Positions 27,789 to 36,835 of a stretch of DNA of 64,000 nt are shown here, piece after piece. The DNA lies in the NCBI GenBank assembly GCA_963721445.1, contig CAVRIZ010000008.1, forward strand, positions 558,001-622,000. Direction: 5' to 3'. The notes under the pieces were generated by a model. It was not told the DNA's origin. It worked only from the letters and a program-made list of their open reading frames with translations, and did no database searches. How positions within the stretch are numbered: the stretch's first letter is position 1; each line of letters opens with the position of its first letter. Source of the DNA: DAIOEK01 sp963721445. Lineage in GTDB: Bacteria; Chloroflexota; Anaerolineae; Anaerolineales; Anaerolineaceae. The translations under genes and the position numbers were made by a program.

Positions 27789-28517
27789 ATGAACGAAATC
27801 ATTCAAGTTAATTCCATTCATAAATACTTTGACGATTTGCATGTCCTCAAGGGGGTTTCTCTCCAGGTGGAAAAAGGTGAAGTGGTTGTCATTATCGGAC
27901 CTTCCGGTTCAGGAAAATCTACCTTCTTACGCTGTATCAACCGCCTGGAAGAATATAATGAAGGATCCATCGTCGTGGATGGTATACCGCTGGACAGCAC
28001 CAAGAATATCAACCTGGTCAGAACTGAGGTGGGAATGGTATTCCAGTCATTCAACCTTTTCCCTCACCTAACCGTCCTCGACAATCTCACTTTAGCGCAG
28101 CGAATTGTCCGAAAACGGGATAAAGCCGAAGCAGAGGCTGTCGCCAGACAATTACTGGTTAAAGTAGGTATTCCGGAAAAAGCGGATAATTACCCGATCC
28201 AGCTTTCCGGTGGGCAGCAGCAACGTGTTGCCATTGCACGAGCTCTGGCAATGAATCCAAAGATCATGCTGTTTGATGAACCTACTTCTGCCCTGGACCC
28301 CGAGATGATCCAGGAAGTTCTCGATGTCATGCTCAACCTGGCGAAAGAAGGTATGACCATGGTCGTGGTCTCCCATGAAATGGGTTTTGCGCGTGCTGCC
28401 GCCAATCGAGCTATTTTCATGGATGATGGATTTATTGTGGAAGAAGCAACACCAGATGAACTATTCAGTCATCCCAAACATGACCGTACAAAATCTTTCC
28501 TGAGTAAAGTGCTCTAA
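27789..28517 (+). CDS. glnQ: Polar amino-acid ABC transporter ATP-binding protein
   Basis: 242-residue ABC ATPase of the HisP/GlnQ class. Walker A is GPSGSGKST (residues 36-44), the Q-loop is MVFQSFNLFPHLTV, the signature is LSGGQQQRVAIARALA, Walker B is IMLFDEPTSALDPE, and the switch His is in VVVSHEMGFAR. It is the last gene of the three-gene amino-acid uptake operon and is followed by a strong terminator. Confidence 0.95.
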   Translation: MNEIIQVNSIHKYFDDLHVLKGVSLQVEKGEVVVIIGPSGSGKSTFLRCINRLEEYNEGSIVVDGIPLDSTKNINLVRTEVGMVFQSFNLFPHLTVLDNLTLAQRIVRKRDKAEAEAVARQLLVKVGIPEKADNYPIQLSGGQQQRVAIARALAMNPKIMLFDEPTSALDPEMIQEVLDVMLNLAKEGMTMVVVSHEMGFARAAANRAIFMDDGFIVEEATPDELFSHPKHDRTKSFLSKVL

Positions 28518-28518
28518 T

Positions 28519-28560
28519 GCAAAAAAAATCCGGAGAAATAATCTCCGGATTTTTTTGCAT
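28519..28560. terminator. Bidirectional Rho-independent terminator
   Basis: A long near-palindrome: ATGCAAAAAAAATCCGGAGA, loop AATAA, TCTCCGGATTTTTTTGCAT. Both strands read a GC-rich stem followed by T. It separates the convergent glnQ and Ser/Thr kinase genes. Confidence 0.9.
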
Positions 28561-28595
28561 TGCCAAGACACCCTCTCCATTCCTGGAGCGGGAGA

Positions 28596-29580
28596 TTATG
28601 GAATGAGTGTGACCAGAAGGCTGATGGCAGCAAGAATGCCAACGGCCATGACCATATACCGTTCCGGTGTAGACTTCAAATAATCTAGTGGTTTGGGGAC
28701 GACAGTGATGGAGCGCGATCGTTGGACAGGGATCGAATCTCCCAGCAATGCCTGGCGGAATTCTTCAACGGTTTGAGGTCGTTCAGTAGGATGAAGACCC
28801 ATAGCCCATAATATGGCTCTGTCTGTCCGTGGGCTGATGGATGGATTCAATTGTCGTGGGGGAATAAGGCTTTCAGGATGGAGGAATCGTTCCCGCGCAT
28901 CCAGCGGAGGTGTATTCGTCAGAATATGGTACAGGGTTGTCCCGAAGGAATATACATCCGACCGGGTATCTGTGTGACTGCTGTCTCCGCCATACTGTTC
29001 GAGTGGAGTATAGAGCGCGGTACCTCGTCCCTGAAGAATGGTGATGGTCACTTCGCCGGGAGCGGCCAGTTTGACCAGGCCAAAGTCGACCAGTTTGAGT
29101 AGAATTCGACGGTGTGACCTTTAAATTCCCGGGTTTGATATCTCGATGCAATATGGGTGGGTTCTGGTTATGAAGATAAGAAAGCGCATCGGCTAGCTGG
29201 TTCGCCCAATCAAGCACATCCTGTTCCGGCAGGAAGGACCCGGATTGACGGGCTTCGATCATCATCGTACGAAGGTCTTTTCCAGGAACAAAGTCCATCA
29301 CAAGATAGTCTCGTGTGCCAATGGAAAAATAATCAGATACTTTGGGTAGATTGGGGTGATCCAGCCGGGCTAGAACAGTGGCTTCCCGCTGGAATTGATC
29401 ACGAGCTTGCTTAACCAGCTCAACCGGAAGGGTTCTGTCATGCTCTACTTCTTTTACCGCACATTGACGGCCTTCCAGACGGAGATCATCTGCCAGGTAG
29501 ATGGAGCCCATCCCTCCCTGACCGATAATTCGGTTCATACGGTATCTTCCGCGTAATACCTCTCCTGGTTTTAGCGGCAA
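28596..29580 (-). CDS. Ser/Thr protein kinase, membrane-anchored (frameshifted)
   Basis: Hanks-type kinase of about 327 residues. Residues 1-150 (first frame) hold the Gly loop IIGQGGMGSIYLADD, the ATP Lys in QCAVKEVE, and the catalytic loop LHRDIKPGNLKVTPSN. One extra base near 29103-29107 shifts the frame; skipping it reads LLKLVDFGLVKLAAPGEV, which restores the DFG metal loop, then the GRGTALYTPLEQYGG activation segment, RSDVYSFG and the C-lobe. One membrane helix (YMVMAVGILAAISLLVTLIP) is at the extreme C-terminus and there is no outer sensor domain. It is divergent from an FHA-domain regulator that could read its phosphorylated targets. Confidence 0.87.
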
Positions 29581-29712
29581 GGGTTATCTTCTCCGTTTGG
29601 ATTTGTCGTGTTGGCAATAATGATATTTTTCGGCGCAATAATCTTATTGCCAGAATCTGGTTTTCGGTTAATATTATACCGTAAAGACGATATCAAATTA
29701 AGTTGGTGAATT

Positions 29713-30382
29713 ATGGCAAGACAAAAAAATGATGATGTGCCTCTTCTCATCGGCCAGTCCGGACCTTTAGCAGGACAGCGCTGGATGATAAACAAAACAT
29801 TGTTGCTTGGGCGAGACGCTTCCTGCGATATCGTAATCCCAGACCGGCAAATATCACGCTACCATGCCAACTTAATGCCTGCCACCAACGGGACGGTTCT
29901 GGAAGATCTGGGAAGTAAAAACGGGACTTTTTGCAATGGACAACGAATCGATCCTTCTGTTCTCCTCCAAGATGGCGACTTAATCCAAGTGGCTTTGGTA
30001 CAACATTTTGCCTATTTGAATTCTGACTCTACTTTGCCATTGGATATTTCTCAATTGCCAGTGCCCAAACGGACAGAGCGACTTCATTTTGATCCACGTT
30101 CCAGAAGAGTTTGGATCGGTCAGAAAGAGGTGCTTGCCGCCTCTGTCGGCGCAACAGTTCCGAATGTTACAGATCCTGCATGAGCAGGAAGGCGCTGTTG
30201 TTTCCAGAGATGAGTTGATAAGCGGTATCTGGGGAAGTGACGCGGCAATGGGTGTTTCAGATCAAGCGCTTGACGCACTGGTTCGGCGTTTGCGTCAACG
30301 TCTGGCTGAGATCGATCCGGAAAAAACCTACATCTCCACCTTACGCGGATCCGGAATCAAATTCGATAATATTCCTGAATAA
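29713..30382 (+). CDS. FHA domain plus winged-helix transcriptional regulator (frameshifted)
   Basis: About 222 residues after repair. The FHA domain (residues 10-105) has LLLGRDASCDIVIPDRQISRYHA and LEDLGSKNGTFCNGQ, the phosphothreonine-binding Arg, Ser and Asn positions. The frame breaks near 30134 with one extra base; repaired, WIGQKEVLPPLSAQQFRMLQ leads into an OmpR-type winged helix (VVSRDELISGIWG, SDQALDALVRRLRQRL, YISTLRGSGIKF). A phosphopeptide-recognition domain joined to a DNA-binding domain suggests a regulator controlled by the divergent Ser/Thr kinase. The arrangement recalls EmbR of mycobacteria in reverse order, which is an inference. Confidence 0.85.
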
Positions 30383-30400
30383 GCGACAGATCATTAATTT

Positions 30401-30432
30401 ATAAAAATGGTGGGTTCAAAATCGAACCCACC
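30401..30432 (-). terminator. Rho-independent terminator downstream of the CpXC gene
   Basis: On the minus strand GGTGGGTTC, loop GATTTT, GAACCCACC (30409-30432), followed by ATTTTTAT. The plus side lacks a T run. Confidence 0.75.
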
Positions 30433-30486
30433 CTATGAGTATCTGAACATAGAACAAGAACCACTCCTATGAAGTAGCGATTCTTG

Positions 30487-30522
30487 GATTTCCAGTTTCC
30501 TGATTTCAGATTTCTGATTTCC
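30487..30522. repeat. Degenerate GATTTC/AGTTTCC short-repeat tract
   Basis: Imperfect 7-8-base units GATTTCC-AGTTTCCT-GATTTCA-GATTTCT-GATTTCC directly after the CpXC stop. A similar piece, GATTTCAGTTTCCAG, occurs at 36761-36775 in another intergenic gap. Confidence 0.5.
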
Positions 30523-30527
30523 GTAAT

Positions 30528-31877
30528 TTATTGCGCCATGTTTTTCTGCATCGACATCTTGAGTGACATCCGGTGAACCGACCGTAGCTGGTTCAATACA
30601 GCCGGATCTTCACCCTGTGTTTCAGCCTGAGAAATGACTCCGGTGATCAGTTGAATAAACTCCGACGTGACCATTTCTGATTGGCTTTCCAAAACCGATT
30701 TCATCTGCTCCTCGCTTTCGGTCGCAAGAAGTTTTTCCAGCAGAGCGTATTCCGGCGGCGGGGCGGATGCTTTCTGAATTACATCCACTATCTTCTGCAA
30801 TTTGCCGCCCCGTTCCAGGTCTGATTTTTCTCGGGAAGCCTGGATTTCCTGTCGAAGTACATCGATAAATAACTCATTGACTGCCGGCAGGATCTGTTCA
30901 GTTGTCTTTTCAATATCCGGTGATGACACAATCTTATCGATAACCTGCTTGATCTTGGCAGCCTGTTCCTGAAGTTCCAAATCCATTTCGGCTGTCATTT
31001 TCAATAGAGTTTCGCGTAATTTTGTTAACCGATCTTTTTCTTCCCCATTCGCCTGATCGATCTTGCCGCTCAAGATTTGAAAGAAAGCGTAATCCAATCC
31101 GCTGCGAGCCAGGCGTACCAGTGTCGCAGTCCGAATTTCTGAAGGTGATTCTACGATCAAATCCACCAACTTTTCGCGGGTCAACCCAGATTTACCGGCT
31201 TCTTTAAGACTGTTCATCGCTGCTTCGGCTTCGTCGTTCTGTTTCTTAATGTCCTGCCCGATCTTGGTTTTTTCCAATAAGAGTTGTTGGATCTCGCCCA
31301 ATTCACGAGCGGATTTTTCATCCCGGCTCATGACAGCGGCTTCCATCAATCGACTGAATATCGCGAAAAATGTTTCATCCACCAACGCGGATTCGGTTTC
31401 AAGAATTTTCGCCCGATCATCTGCTGCGGTAACCATCAGGGTGCGGATGAGGTCAATTTTCTTTTGCTGGTCCTGGATCATTTCCTTGGTGATGCCATCC
31501 CCCTCGAGAACCCGTTCCACCAAATGCTGCATGGATAACATCGTTTGGGGACGTAAAAGATATCCTTTTCGTTTTTCCTGGGGAAGCTGGTTCATCACTT
31601 TATTGATCATCGGACCGACCAGTTTTTCCTGTTCATTCAACGGCAACCCAATTTCGGGCGGGAAGAAAGTGAGCAGCAGTTCTTTTTCGGCATCATGGTA
31701 AACGATCGGGGTTGGAAGCACTCCCTGGAATCCACAGGAAGGACATTGGATCAAATTAAATTGTCCCGAAAGCAAGGTTTGTTTTGCCTGCGGGTCAGTA
31801 TTCGTGTCAAAAAGTTGATTGATATCCGCCATGACGGGCTGGCGGCAACGTGGGCAAAGGGTTCGGGTCTGTGGCAT
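30528..31877 (-). CDS. CpXC zinc-ribbon protein with long helical region
   Basis: 449 residues. The N-terminal 140 residues match the CpXC domain: LCPRCRQPV and IQCPSCGFQG give two CxxC pairs around a segment typical of this family, which is found mainly in large cytoplasmic proteins of unknown role. From about residue 120 to the end the protein is almost entirely charged helix, with coiled-coil-like stretches (QQKKIDLIRTLMVTAADDRAKI, GQDIKKQNDEAEAAMNSLKEAG). No signal peptide or membrane helix. It may be a scaffold or regulatory protein; I cannot assign a function. It lies 108 bases after the histidine kinase gene on the same strand. Confidence 0.78.
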   Translation of the reverse strand: MPQTRTLCPRCRQPVMADINQLFDTNTDPQAKQTLLSGQFNLIQCPSCGFQGVLPTPIVYHDAEKELLLTFFPPEIGLPLNEQEKLVGPMINKVMNQLPQEKRKGYLLRPQTMLSMQHLVERVLEGDGITKEMIQDQQKKIDLIRTLMVTAADDRAKILETESALVDETFFAIFSRLMEAAVMSRDEKSARELGEIQQLLLEKTKIGQDIKKQNDEAEAAMNSLKEAGKSGLTREKLVDLIVESPSEIRTATLVRLARSGLDYAFFQILSGKIDQANGEEKDRLTKLRETLLKMTAEMDLELQEQAAKIKQVIDKIVSSPDIEKTTEQILPAVNELFIDVLRQEIQASREKSDLERGGKLQKIVDVIQKASAPPPEYALLEKLLATESEEQMKSVLESQSEMVTSEFIQLITGVISQAETQGEDPAVLNQLRSVHRMSLKMSMQKNMAQ

Positions 31878-31984
31878 GGAATTATCTTTCCTGAATGAGA
31901 TTGTGTGATTATACCACTCAGAAAACCGGGATTTCTCGTCCGTATAGGCAAGGAATCAGGTATGCGTAACCAGTCTAAGAAGTA

Positions 31985-33544
31985 TTATTCTGTTCGGGGA
32001 AGGGAAAAACTGATCTGTGCTCCACCAGAGGAACGATTATCCACCCAGATCCTTCCGTGATGCGCCTCGATGATCGCCCTTGCCAGGTACAAACCCAGTC
32101 CCGCACCTTTGGTTTTCTTGACTGCCTGTGGAGAGCGATAGAAACGATCGAAGACATGGGGAATGTCAGTATGGTCGATCCCCGGACCCTCATCGGTGAC
32201 TGATATGATCACCTGGTCTGGCCGAACTTGACCGATAATATTGATCTCCCCGTCCGGAGCGTACTTGATGGCATTCGTGAGTAGATTGCTGATCACCTGT
32301 CGCAACCGATTTTCATCTGCCAGAATAACAGGAAAATCTGCCTCAAATTCTGCCTTAATTTTATGCGTGGAGGTTTGAACGCTAAATCGTTCCACCAATT
32401 GATGGATCATTTCCGGCAGGTTGACATCTGAAGGTTTGAGCGCCAAGGCGCCTGATTGCAGACGAGAAGCATCGAGCAAATCTTCAATCAAAGCGGTGAG
32501 GCGGTCGGCTTCTTCTTCGATGACTTCCAGGCTGTCATCCACAACATCACGATCCCATTCAGCATCTTTCCGCCGCAATGTGCTTACATATCCTTTGATC
32601 AACGCAACCGGAGTTTTTAACTCATGACTGATGATGGATATGAACGTACTCTTCAATTCATCTGCCTCGCGGAACCGCGTGATATCACGGGTGGATGCGA
32701 TGATGTTGGTCAAAACACCGGAAGCATTCATCAGCGGTGCGTATGTGATCCCGACTGGCAAAGGTGGATTAGGTTCAGCCCGTAGGAGATCACCTTCCAC
32801 GTACAAAGTGGCGCCGGGGGTCAATGGCCATCCATCCAGCGCTGCCTTTTCAAGGGTTGTACCTTCTGGCGAATTCGCCCAGCGGATTATCTTATTGTGA
32901 GGTTTTCCAATGATCTGCTCTGACTTTAGTTGAATAAGTCGAGTAAATGGCGGGTTGCAGCGTTGGATTTCGAATTGGGGAGACAAAATCAATATCCCAT
33001 CTGCCACTGAATCCAGCAACGCATCCATTCGTTGTTTTTCTTCCGTGATCTGTTTCAGCAACTGCGCATTGGAAACGGCGATGGCAGCCTGGTTGGCAAA
33101 ACTGCGCAATAGGATCCGGTCGTTATTGGAGAATGAATCAGGATAGCTACGAAAAACAAAGATCACCCCAATTACATTTTGACGAGCGACGAGGGGGAGT
33201 CCGACACCCGTGAGAAGACCAAAACTTGCCAAAGATGCGATATCCTGCAGGATTCGGTTGATGGCAGGTAATTCAGATGTTTCCGGATCATCCTTCTCAG
33301 GTATCTGTTTCAACAGCGGCTGGACATAACGGATGAAATTAGTTGCCAGTCCATCGGCAGCCGCTGCCCTCCATCCTCCCGGTTTCTCGCGGAGAGCGAT
33401 CAGCCCAGCCTGACCTGCCAGCATTTCCAACGCAATCCGAAGGATCCGGTTGAGCAGCTTATCCAGATCCAATTCTTCGGTCAGGGCGCGCGCAATCTCT
33501 AATAAATATTCACGCTGGCGGATGCGTAAATCAGGCAGGAGCAT
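31985..33544 (-). CDS. Cytoplasmic sensor histidine kinase (GAF-PAS-HisKA-HATPase)
   Basis: 519 residues without membrane helices. A GAF domain covers about residues 10-160, a PAS domain about 172-290, and the dimerisation/phosphoacceptor helix holds SIISHELKTP (His307). The ATPase domain shows the N box NRLRQVISNLLTNAIKYA, the G1 box DEGPGIDHTDIPHVFDRFYR and the G2 box GAGLGLYLARAII. A soluble signal, redox state or a small ligand could be sensed. No response regulator is adjacent, so the partner is unknown. It begins 4 bases after the upstream aminotransferase gene. Confidence 0.92.
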   Translation of the reverse strand: MLLPDLRIRQREYLLEIARALTEELDLDKLLNRILRIALEMLAGQAGLIALREKPGGWRAAAADGLATNFIRYVQPLLKQIPEKDDPETSELPAINRILQDIASLASFGLLTGVGLPLVARQNVIGVIFVFRSYPDSFSNNDRILLRSFANQAAIAVSNAQLLKQITEEKQRMDALLDSVADGILILSPQFEIQRCNPPFTRLIQLKSEQIIGKPHNKIIRWANSPEGTTLEKAALDGWPLTPGATLYVEGDLLRAEPNPPLPVGITYAPLMNASGVLTNIIASTRDITRFREADELKSTFISIISHELKTPVALIKGYVSTLRRKDAEWDRDVVDDSLEVIEEEADRLTALIEDLLDASRLQSGALALKPSDVNLPEMIHQLVERFSVQTSTHKIKAEFEADFPVILADENRLRQVISNLLTNAIKYAPDGEINIIGQVRPDQVIISVTDEGPGIDHTDIPHVFDRFYRSPQAVKKTKGAGLGLYLARAIIEAHHGRIWVDNRSSGGAQISFSLPRTE

Positions 33545-33548
33545 GATC

Positions 33549-34868
33549 TTAGAATTCCTTCTCCGCTATTGTAATGGCTTCTTCCAAAATAGCGAGACCT
33601 TCGTCCAATTCCAGATTGGTAATACACAGAGGCGGGCTGATTCGAATAACGCTTTTACCGCAACCAAGGGTAAGTAATCCGCGTTCGAATGCGAGCTCAA
33701 CAATCCGGTCGCGTAGATCCGAAGCTGGTTGACGGCTATTCTTATCCTGAACAAATTCGATTCCCAGCATCAATCCGATTCCGCGAACCTCACCGATCGA
33801 AGGATGACGAACTGCGATCTCTTCCAGGATATCCTTGGCATACACACCGGCATCGGTTGCATTCTGAATCATACCGTCTTCCAATACTTCCATCGTGGCT
33901 AGCGCCGCAGCGCAGGCGATCGGATTACCCCCATATGTATTGCCGTGAGAACCTTTTGGCCAGCGCACGATACTCTTGCGGGCAATCATCGCTCCAAGGG
34001 GCATACCGGATGCGATTCCTTTGGCTGTGCAGACGATATCGGGCTCAACCCCGAAATGCTCGATAGCCCACCATTTGCCGGTTCGGCCCATCCCAGATTG
34101 GACCTCGTCAACGATCAACAGGATTCCATATTTGTCGCACAAGGCGCGTAAGGCGGGGAAAAATCCTGGTGTCGGAACAATATAGCCGCCTTCGCCTTGG
34201 ATCGGTTCCACCAGAATGCCGGCTATATCGTCACCGGGGATCAACCTGCCGATAACCTGTTCTTCGATATAGCGGACGACTGTCTCGCCGTAATCTTCAC
34301 CCGGATTGGATGCTAATATGGGATGGTAGGGATCGGGGTATGGTGCGTGAAATACGCCATTCATCAGCGGGAAAAATCCTTTATGGTAGGTTGATTTGCT
34401 GGCCGTAAAAGTGACTGCCCCCATTGTCCGGCCATGGAAACCACCTAAAAATCCAATGAACTGGCTGCGTCCTGTGGTATAGCGGGCAAGCTTGATCGCC
34501 GCTTCCACACTTTCGGTGCCAGAATTTGTCATAAATGAGATTGCTTGTTCTTCGAATGGAGCGATCTCATCCAGTTTTTCCCCCAATTCCACCCATTTTG
34601 GGTGGTAGAAATCCGATGAGATGTGAATGAACTTTTCTGCCTGCTCTTGAATTGCTTTTACTACTTTTGGGTGACTGTGACCGGTCGAGTTTACTGCGAT
34701 GCCTGCCGCAAAATCCAAAAATTGATTTCCATCTACGTCCCACACCTGACAACCTGATCCATGATCCATTACGAATGGGTATCCTCGTGGATACGATGGA
34801 GAAATGACAGCCTGGTCGCGATCCACGAGTTCTTGAGCAAAAGGCCCTGGTAACTTCAATGGTTTCAT
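33549..34868 (-). CDS. Class III aminotransferase (acetylornithine/4-aminobutyrate family)
   Basis: PLP enzyme of 439 residues. The start at 34868 is set by AGGAGG (34875-34880) six bases upstream; a TTG two codons earlier is less likely. Motifs are VWDVDGNQFLDFAAGIAVNSTGHSHP, TNSGTESVEAAIKLAR, FLGGFHGRT, LIVDEVQSGMGRTGKWW and TAKGIASGMPLGA with the PLP Lys. The sequence resembles the 'acetyl ornithine aminotransferase family' proteins with broad amino-donor use, some of which are omega-amino-acid or branched-chain racemases. No arginine genes are nearby, so a catabolic role is as likely as biosynthesis. Followed by the histidine kinase gene. Confidence 0.88.
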   Translation of the reverse strand: MKPLKLPGPFAQELVDRDQAVISPSYPRGYPFVMDHGSGCQVWDVDGNQFLDFAAGIAVNSTGHSHPKVVKAIQEQAEKFIHISSDFYHPKWVELGEKLDEIAPFEEQAISFMTNSGTESVEAAIKLARYTTGRSQFIGFLGGFHGRTMGAVTFTASKSTYHKGFFPLMNGVFHAPYPDPYHPILASNPGEDYGETVVRYIEEQVIGRLIPGDDIAGILVEPIQGEGGYIVPTPGFFPALRALCDKYGILLIVDEVQSGMGRTGKWWAIEHFGVEPDIVCTAKGIASGMPLGAMIARKSIVRWPKGSHGNTYGGNPIACAAALATMEVLEDGMIQNATDAGVYAKDILEEIAVRHPSIGEVRGIGLMLGIEFVQDKNSRQPASDLRDRIVELAFERGLLTLGCGKSVIRISPPLCITNLELDEGLAILEEAITIAEKEF

Positions 34869-35059
34869 ACACAACCTCCTGTATTTGGAATATGGAATTG
34901 GAATTGCAGATACGGGTGAAGCTGAGATGGAATAGTACGCTAGATTGATTATAACATTTGCCAGGTTGAGTAAGTTTTTGGAAGGGGGAATCGAATACTG
35001 AAAGAATTACTTATACATACTAGTTCCATCATCGTCAAAGTCCTTAAATGTCCCGTTTT

Positions 35060-35088
35060 TTGACTTTTGATTTAATGTATGCTATTCT
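35060..35088 (+). promoter_or_regulatory. Promoter of the MBL-fold hydrolase
   Basis: TTGACT (35060-35065), 17 bases, TATTCT (35083-35088). The predicted leader of about 20 bases includes AGGA before the ATG at 35117, which supports this start over the one at 35048. Confidence 0.6.
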
Positions 35089-35116
35089 ATGGAAATCCTT
35101 TTCCAGGAATGTGTGT

Positions 35117-35995
35117 ATGCAGCGAGAGCGTGTATCAGAAAATGTATATTGGTTCCAAAGTGAGATCTATGCCCAGGTGACCGCCGGCGTGATTGCCGGA
35201 CCGCAATGGGCAGTCCTGATCGATACTCTGGCTATGCCTGAAGAGACACTGGCAATGCGAGATTTTATTGAAGCTGAGCTAAAGGTTCCGGTCCGTTACA
35301 TCATTAATACACATCACCATGGTGATCACTGCTGGGGAAACAGTTTTTTCCCGGGGGCGACCATACTCGGTCATTCCCTTTGCCGTCAGTTACTTTTGGA
35401 GAAGGGTCCAGCTGCGCTTGAAACTGCCCGGAAACAAAATCCAGCCTATAAGCAGGTTAAGATCGTCCCGCCACATCTTACATTTGACAGTGGATCGATC
35501 TCCCTGCGGGTTGGCAAGAAGAATCTCATCCTCATGTCATTAGCTGGGCACAGTCGGGATGGGATCGGGATATTGGTGGAAGAAGATCGGGTCTTATTTG
35601 CTGGCGATGTTTTCATGCCGCTCCCGTATGTGGTAGATGGCGACCTGGATGAGATGACCGAGACGATCAAGCATATTGGCAGGATGGGTCTTGAGAATGT
35701 GATCCAGGGACATGGCGATATTATCTTACGGGGTGAGATCGAAGATTCGGTCAGAGAAAACCTGAACTACCTGGCAGCTATTCGCAAAGCTGCGAAAACT
35801 GCCTTACGGCGGCGAGCTCCATTGGATTTTCTGGCTGAAGTAGACATTAAATCCTGCGGGAAATCCAGAGTATTACTCACAGGCTTGGCGATCGAATTGC
35901 ATAAACGCAACCTGCGCCATCTGTATCTTCAGATGAAAGCGGAGGAGACCCAGGAAGTGATCGAGGATCCCGTCGAAGCCGAAGAGACCGTCTGA
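35117..35995 (+). CDS. MBL-fold metallo-hydrolase
   Basis: 292-residue metallo-beta-lactamase-fold protein. Metal motif NTHHHGDHCWGN (about residues 72-83, HxHxDH), then LSLAGHS-type LMSLAGHSRDG, LFAGDVFM (bridging Asp) and VIQGHGD (last His). It has an extra C-terminal helical region (about residues 215-292) with an acidic tail. The general plan resembles SoxH/quinoprotein-relay hydrolases. No signal peptide. The substrate cannot be predicted. A TTG-less ATG with AGGA upstream was chosen as start. Confidence 0.87.
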   Translation: MQRERVSENVYWFQSEIYAQVTAGVIAGPQWAVLIDTLAMPEETLAMRDFIEAELKVPVRYIINTHHHGDHCWGNSFFPGATILGHSLCRQLLLEKGPAALETARKQNPAYKQVKIVPPHLTFDSGSISLRVGKKNLILMSLAGHSRDGIGILVEEDRVLFAGDVFMPLPYVVDGDLDEMTETIKHIGRMGLENVIQGHGDIILRGEIEDSVRENLNYLAAIRKAAKTALRRRAPLDFLAEVDIKSCGKSRVLLTGLAIELHKRNLRHLYLQMKAEETQEVIEDPVEAEETV

Positions 35996-36018
35996 CAAAT
36001 TGCATCCATTCCTAATAT

Positions 36019-36046
36019 AAAAATCGCCTCCGATATCGGAGGCGAT
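36019..36046 (-). terminator. Palindromic terminator downstream of plsY
   Basis: A 24-base perfect palindrome (36023-36046, ATCGCCTCCGAT/ATCGGAGGCGAT). On the minus strand it is followed by TTTTATATT, on the plus strand by ACTGTTTC. It sits between the convergent MBL and plsY genes. Confidence 0.75.
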
Positions 36047-36065
36047 ACTGTTTCAACTATGTATA

Positions 36066-36740
36066 CTAACTTGTTTGCTTTCTTTTCCTGAGCCAGGCGC
36101 GTAATCCTACCACCCGCTCCGTTCCTTGAACCAACCGCTTGATATTGGGGATCAATGCAACAACCAACAGGATCATCCCACCGATCGCGAATCCGACATA
36201 CTCCCAGGGGCTGCTGCCGTTGATTGCCCGGACCAGAAAGATGATCGAAGAACTGATGCCAATGGAAAGTGTGGCAACGGATGCATAACCGAGGATCAGC
36301 AGGGCAACCAGGACTATCGGTAGAACGATCCATAAGGTGGGAGTAAATAATCCAACCGCAGCACCCAAGAAAGGCGCTCCACCAGCACCACCTCGCAGGA
36401 TCACCGTGCCATCCTGGTCCCTCTCCAATAGATGGATCGAGTAATTGTGCCCGGCGATAGCCAATAAACCAGCCACCGCGGACACCCAGGGAAAATCCGG
36501 GAGGATATACCGGGCGATCGTGACTGCCATGGCGGCTTTGGCAAAGTCCATAATGGCGGTGACAACCCCGGCTAAAAACCCTGCCGCGCGACCGGCATTC
36601 GTGCCACCAGTCCGACCACTTCCGATCATTCGGATGTCTTTGCCACTAAACGCTTTAACAATGATAAATCCAAAGGGGACCGCGCCTAACAGGTAAGCGG
36701 ACGCAAGTGTAATGAGGGTTTTCCAGATGTCCATAGGCAT
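36066..36740 (-). CDS. plsY: Acyl-phosphate:glycerol-3-phosphate acyltransferase PlsY
   Basis: Membrane enzyme (224 residues, about six helices) that makes lysophosphatidate, the first step of phospholipid synthesis. Motifs are LLGAVPFGF (1), IGSGRTGGTNAGR (GSGNxGxTN-like, 2), AGHNYSIHL (GHxxP region) and GGAGGAPFLGA (3). Starts at 36740 and 36734 are both possible; a -10-like TATACT lies at 36743-36748, so the 36734 start would have an 8-base leader. It follows the JAMM gene on the same strand after 95 bases. Confidence 0.9.
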   Translation of the reverse strand: MPMDIWKTLITLASAYLLGAVPFGFIIVKAFSGKDIRMIGSGRTGGTNAGRAAGFLAGVVTAIMDFAKAAMAVTIARYILPDFPWVSAVAGLLAIAGHNYSIHLLERDQDGTVILRGGAGGAPFLGAAVGLFTPTLWIVLPIVLVALLILGYASVATLSIGISSSIIFLVRAINGSSPWEYVGFAIGGMILLVVALIPNIKRLVQGTERVVGLRAWLRKRKQTS

Positions 36741-36835
36741 AAAGTATAACACTCCAAACTGATTTCAGTTTCCAGTAGATATATACCAATTTAAATTTGG
36801 GAAGGGTGAAAATGGTCAGATCGATAAAACCTGAT

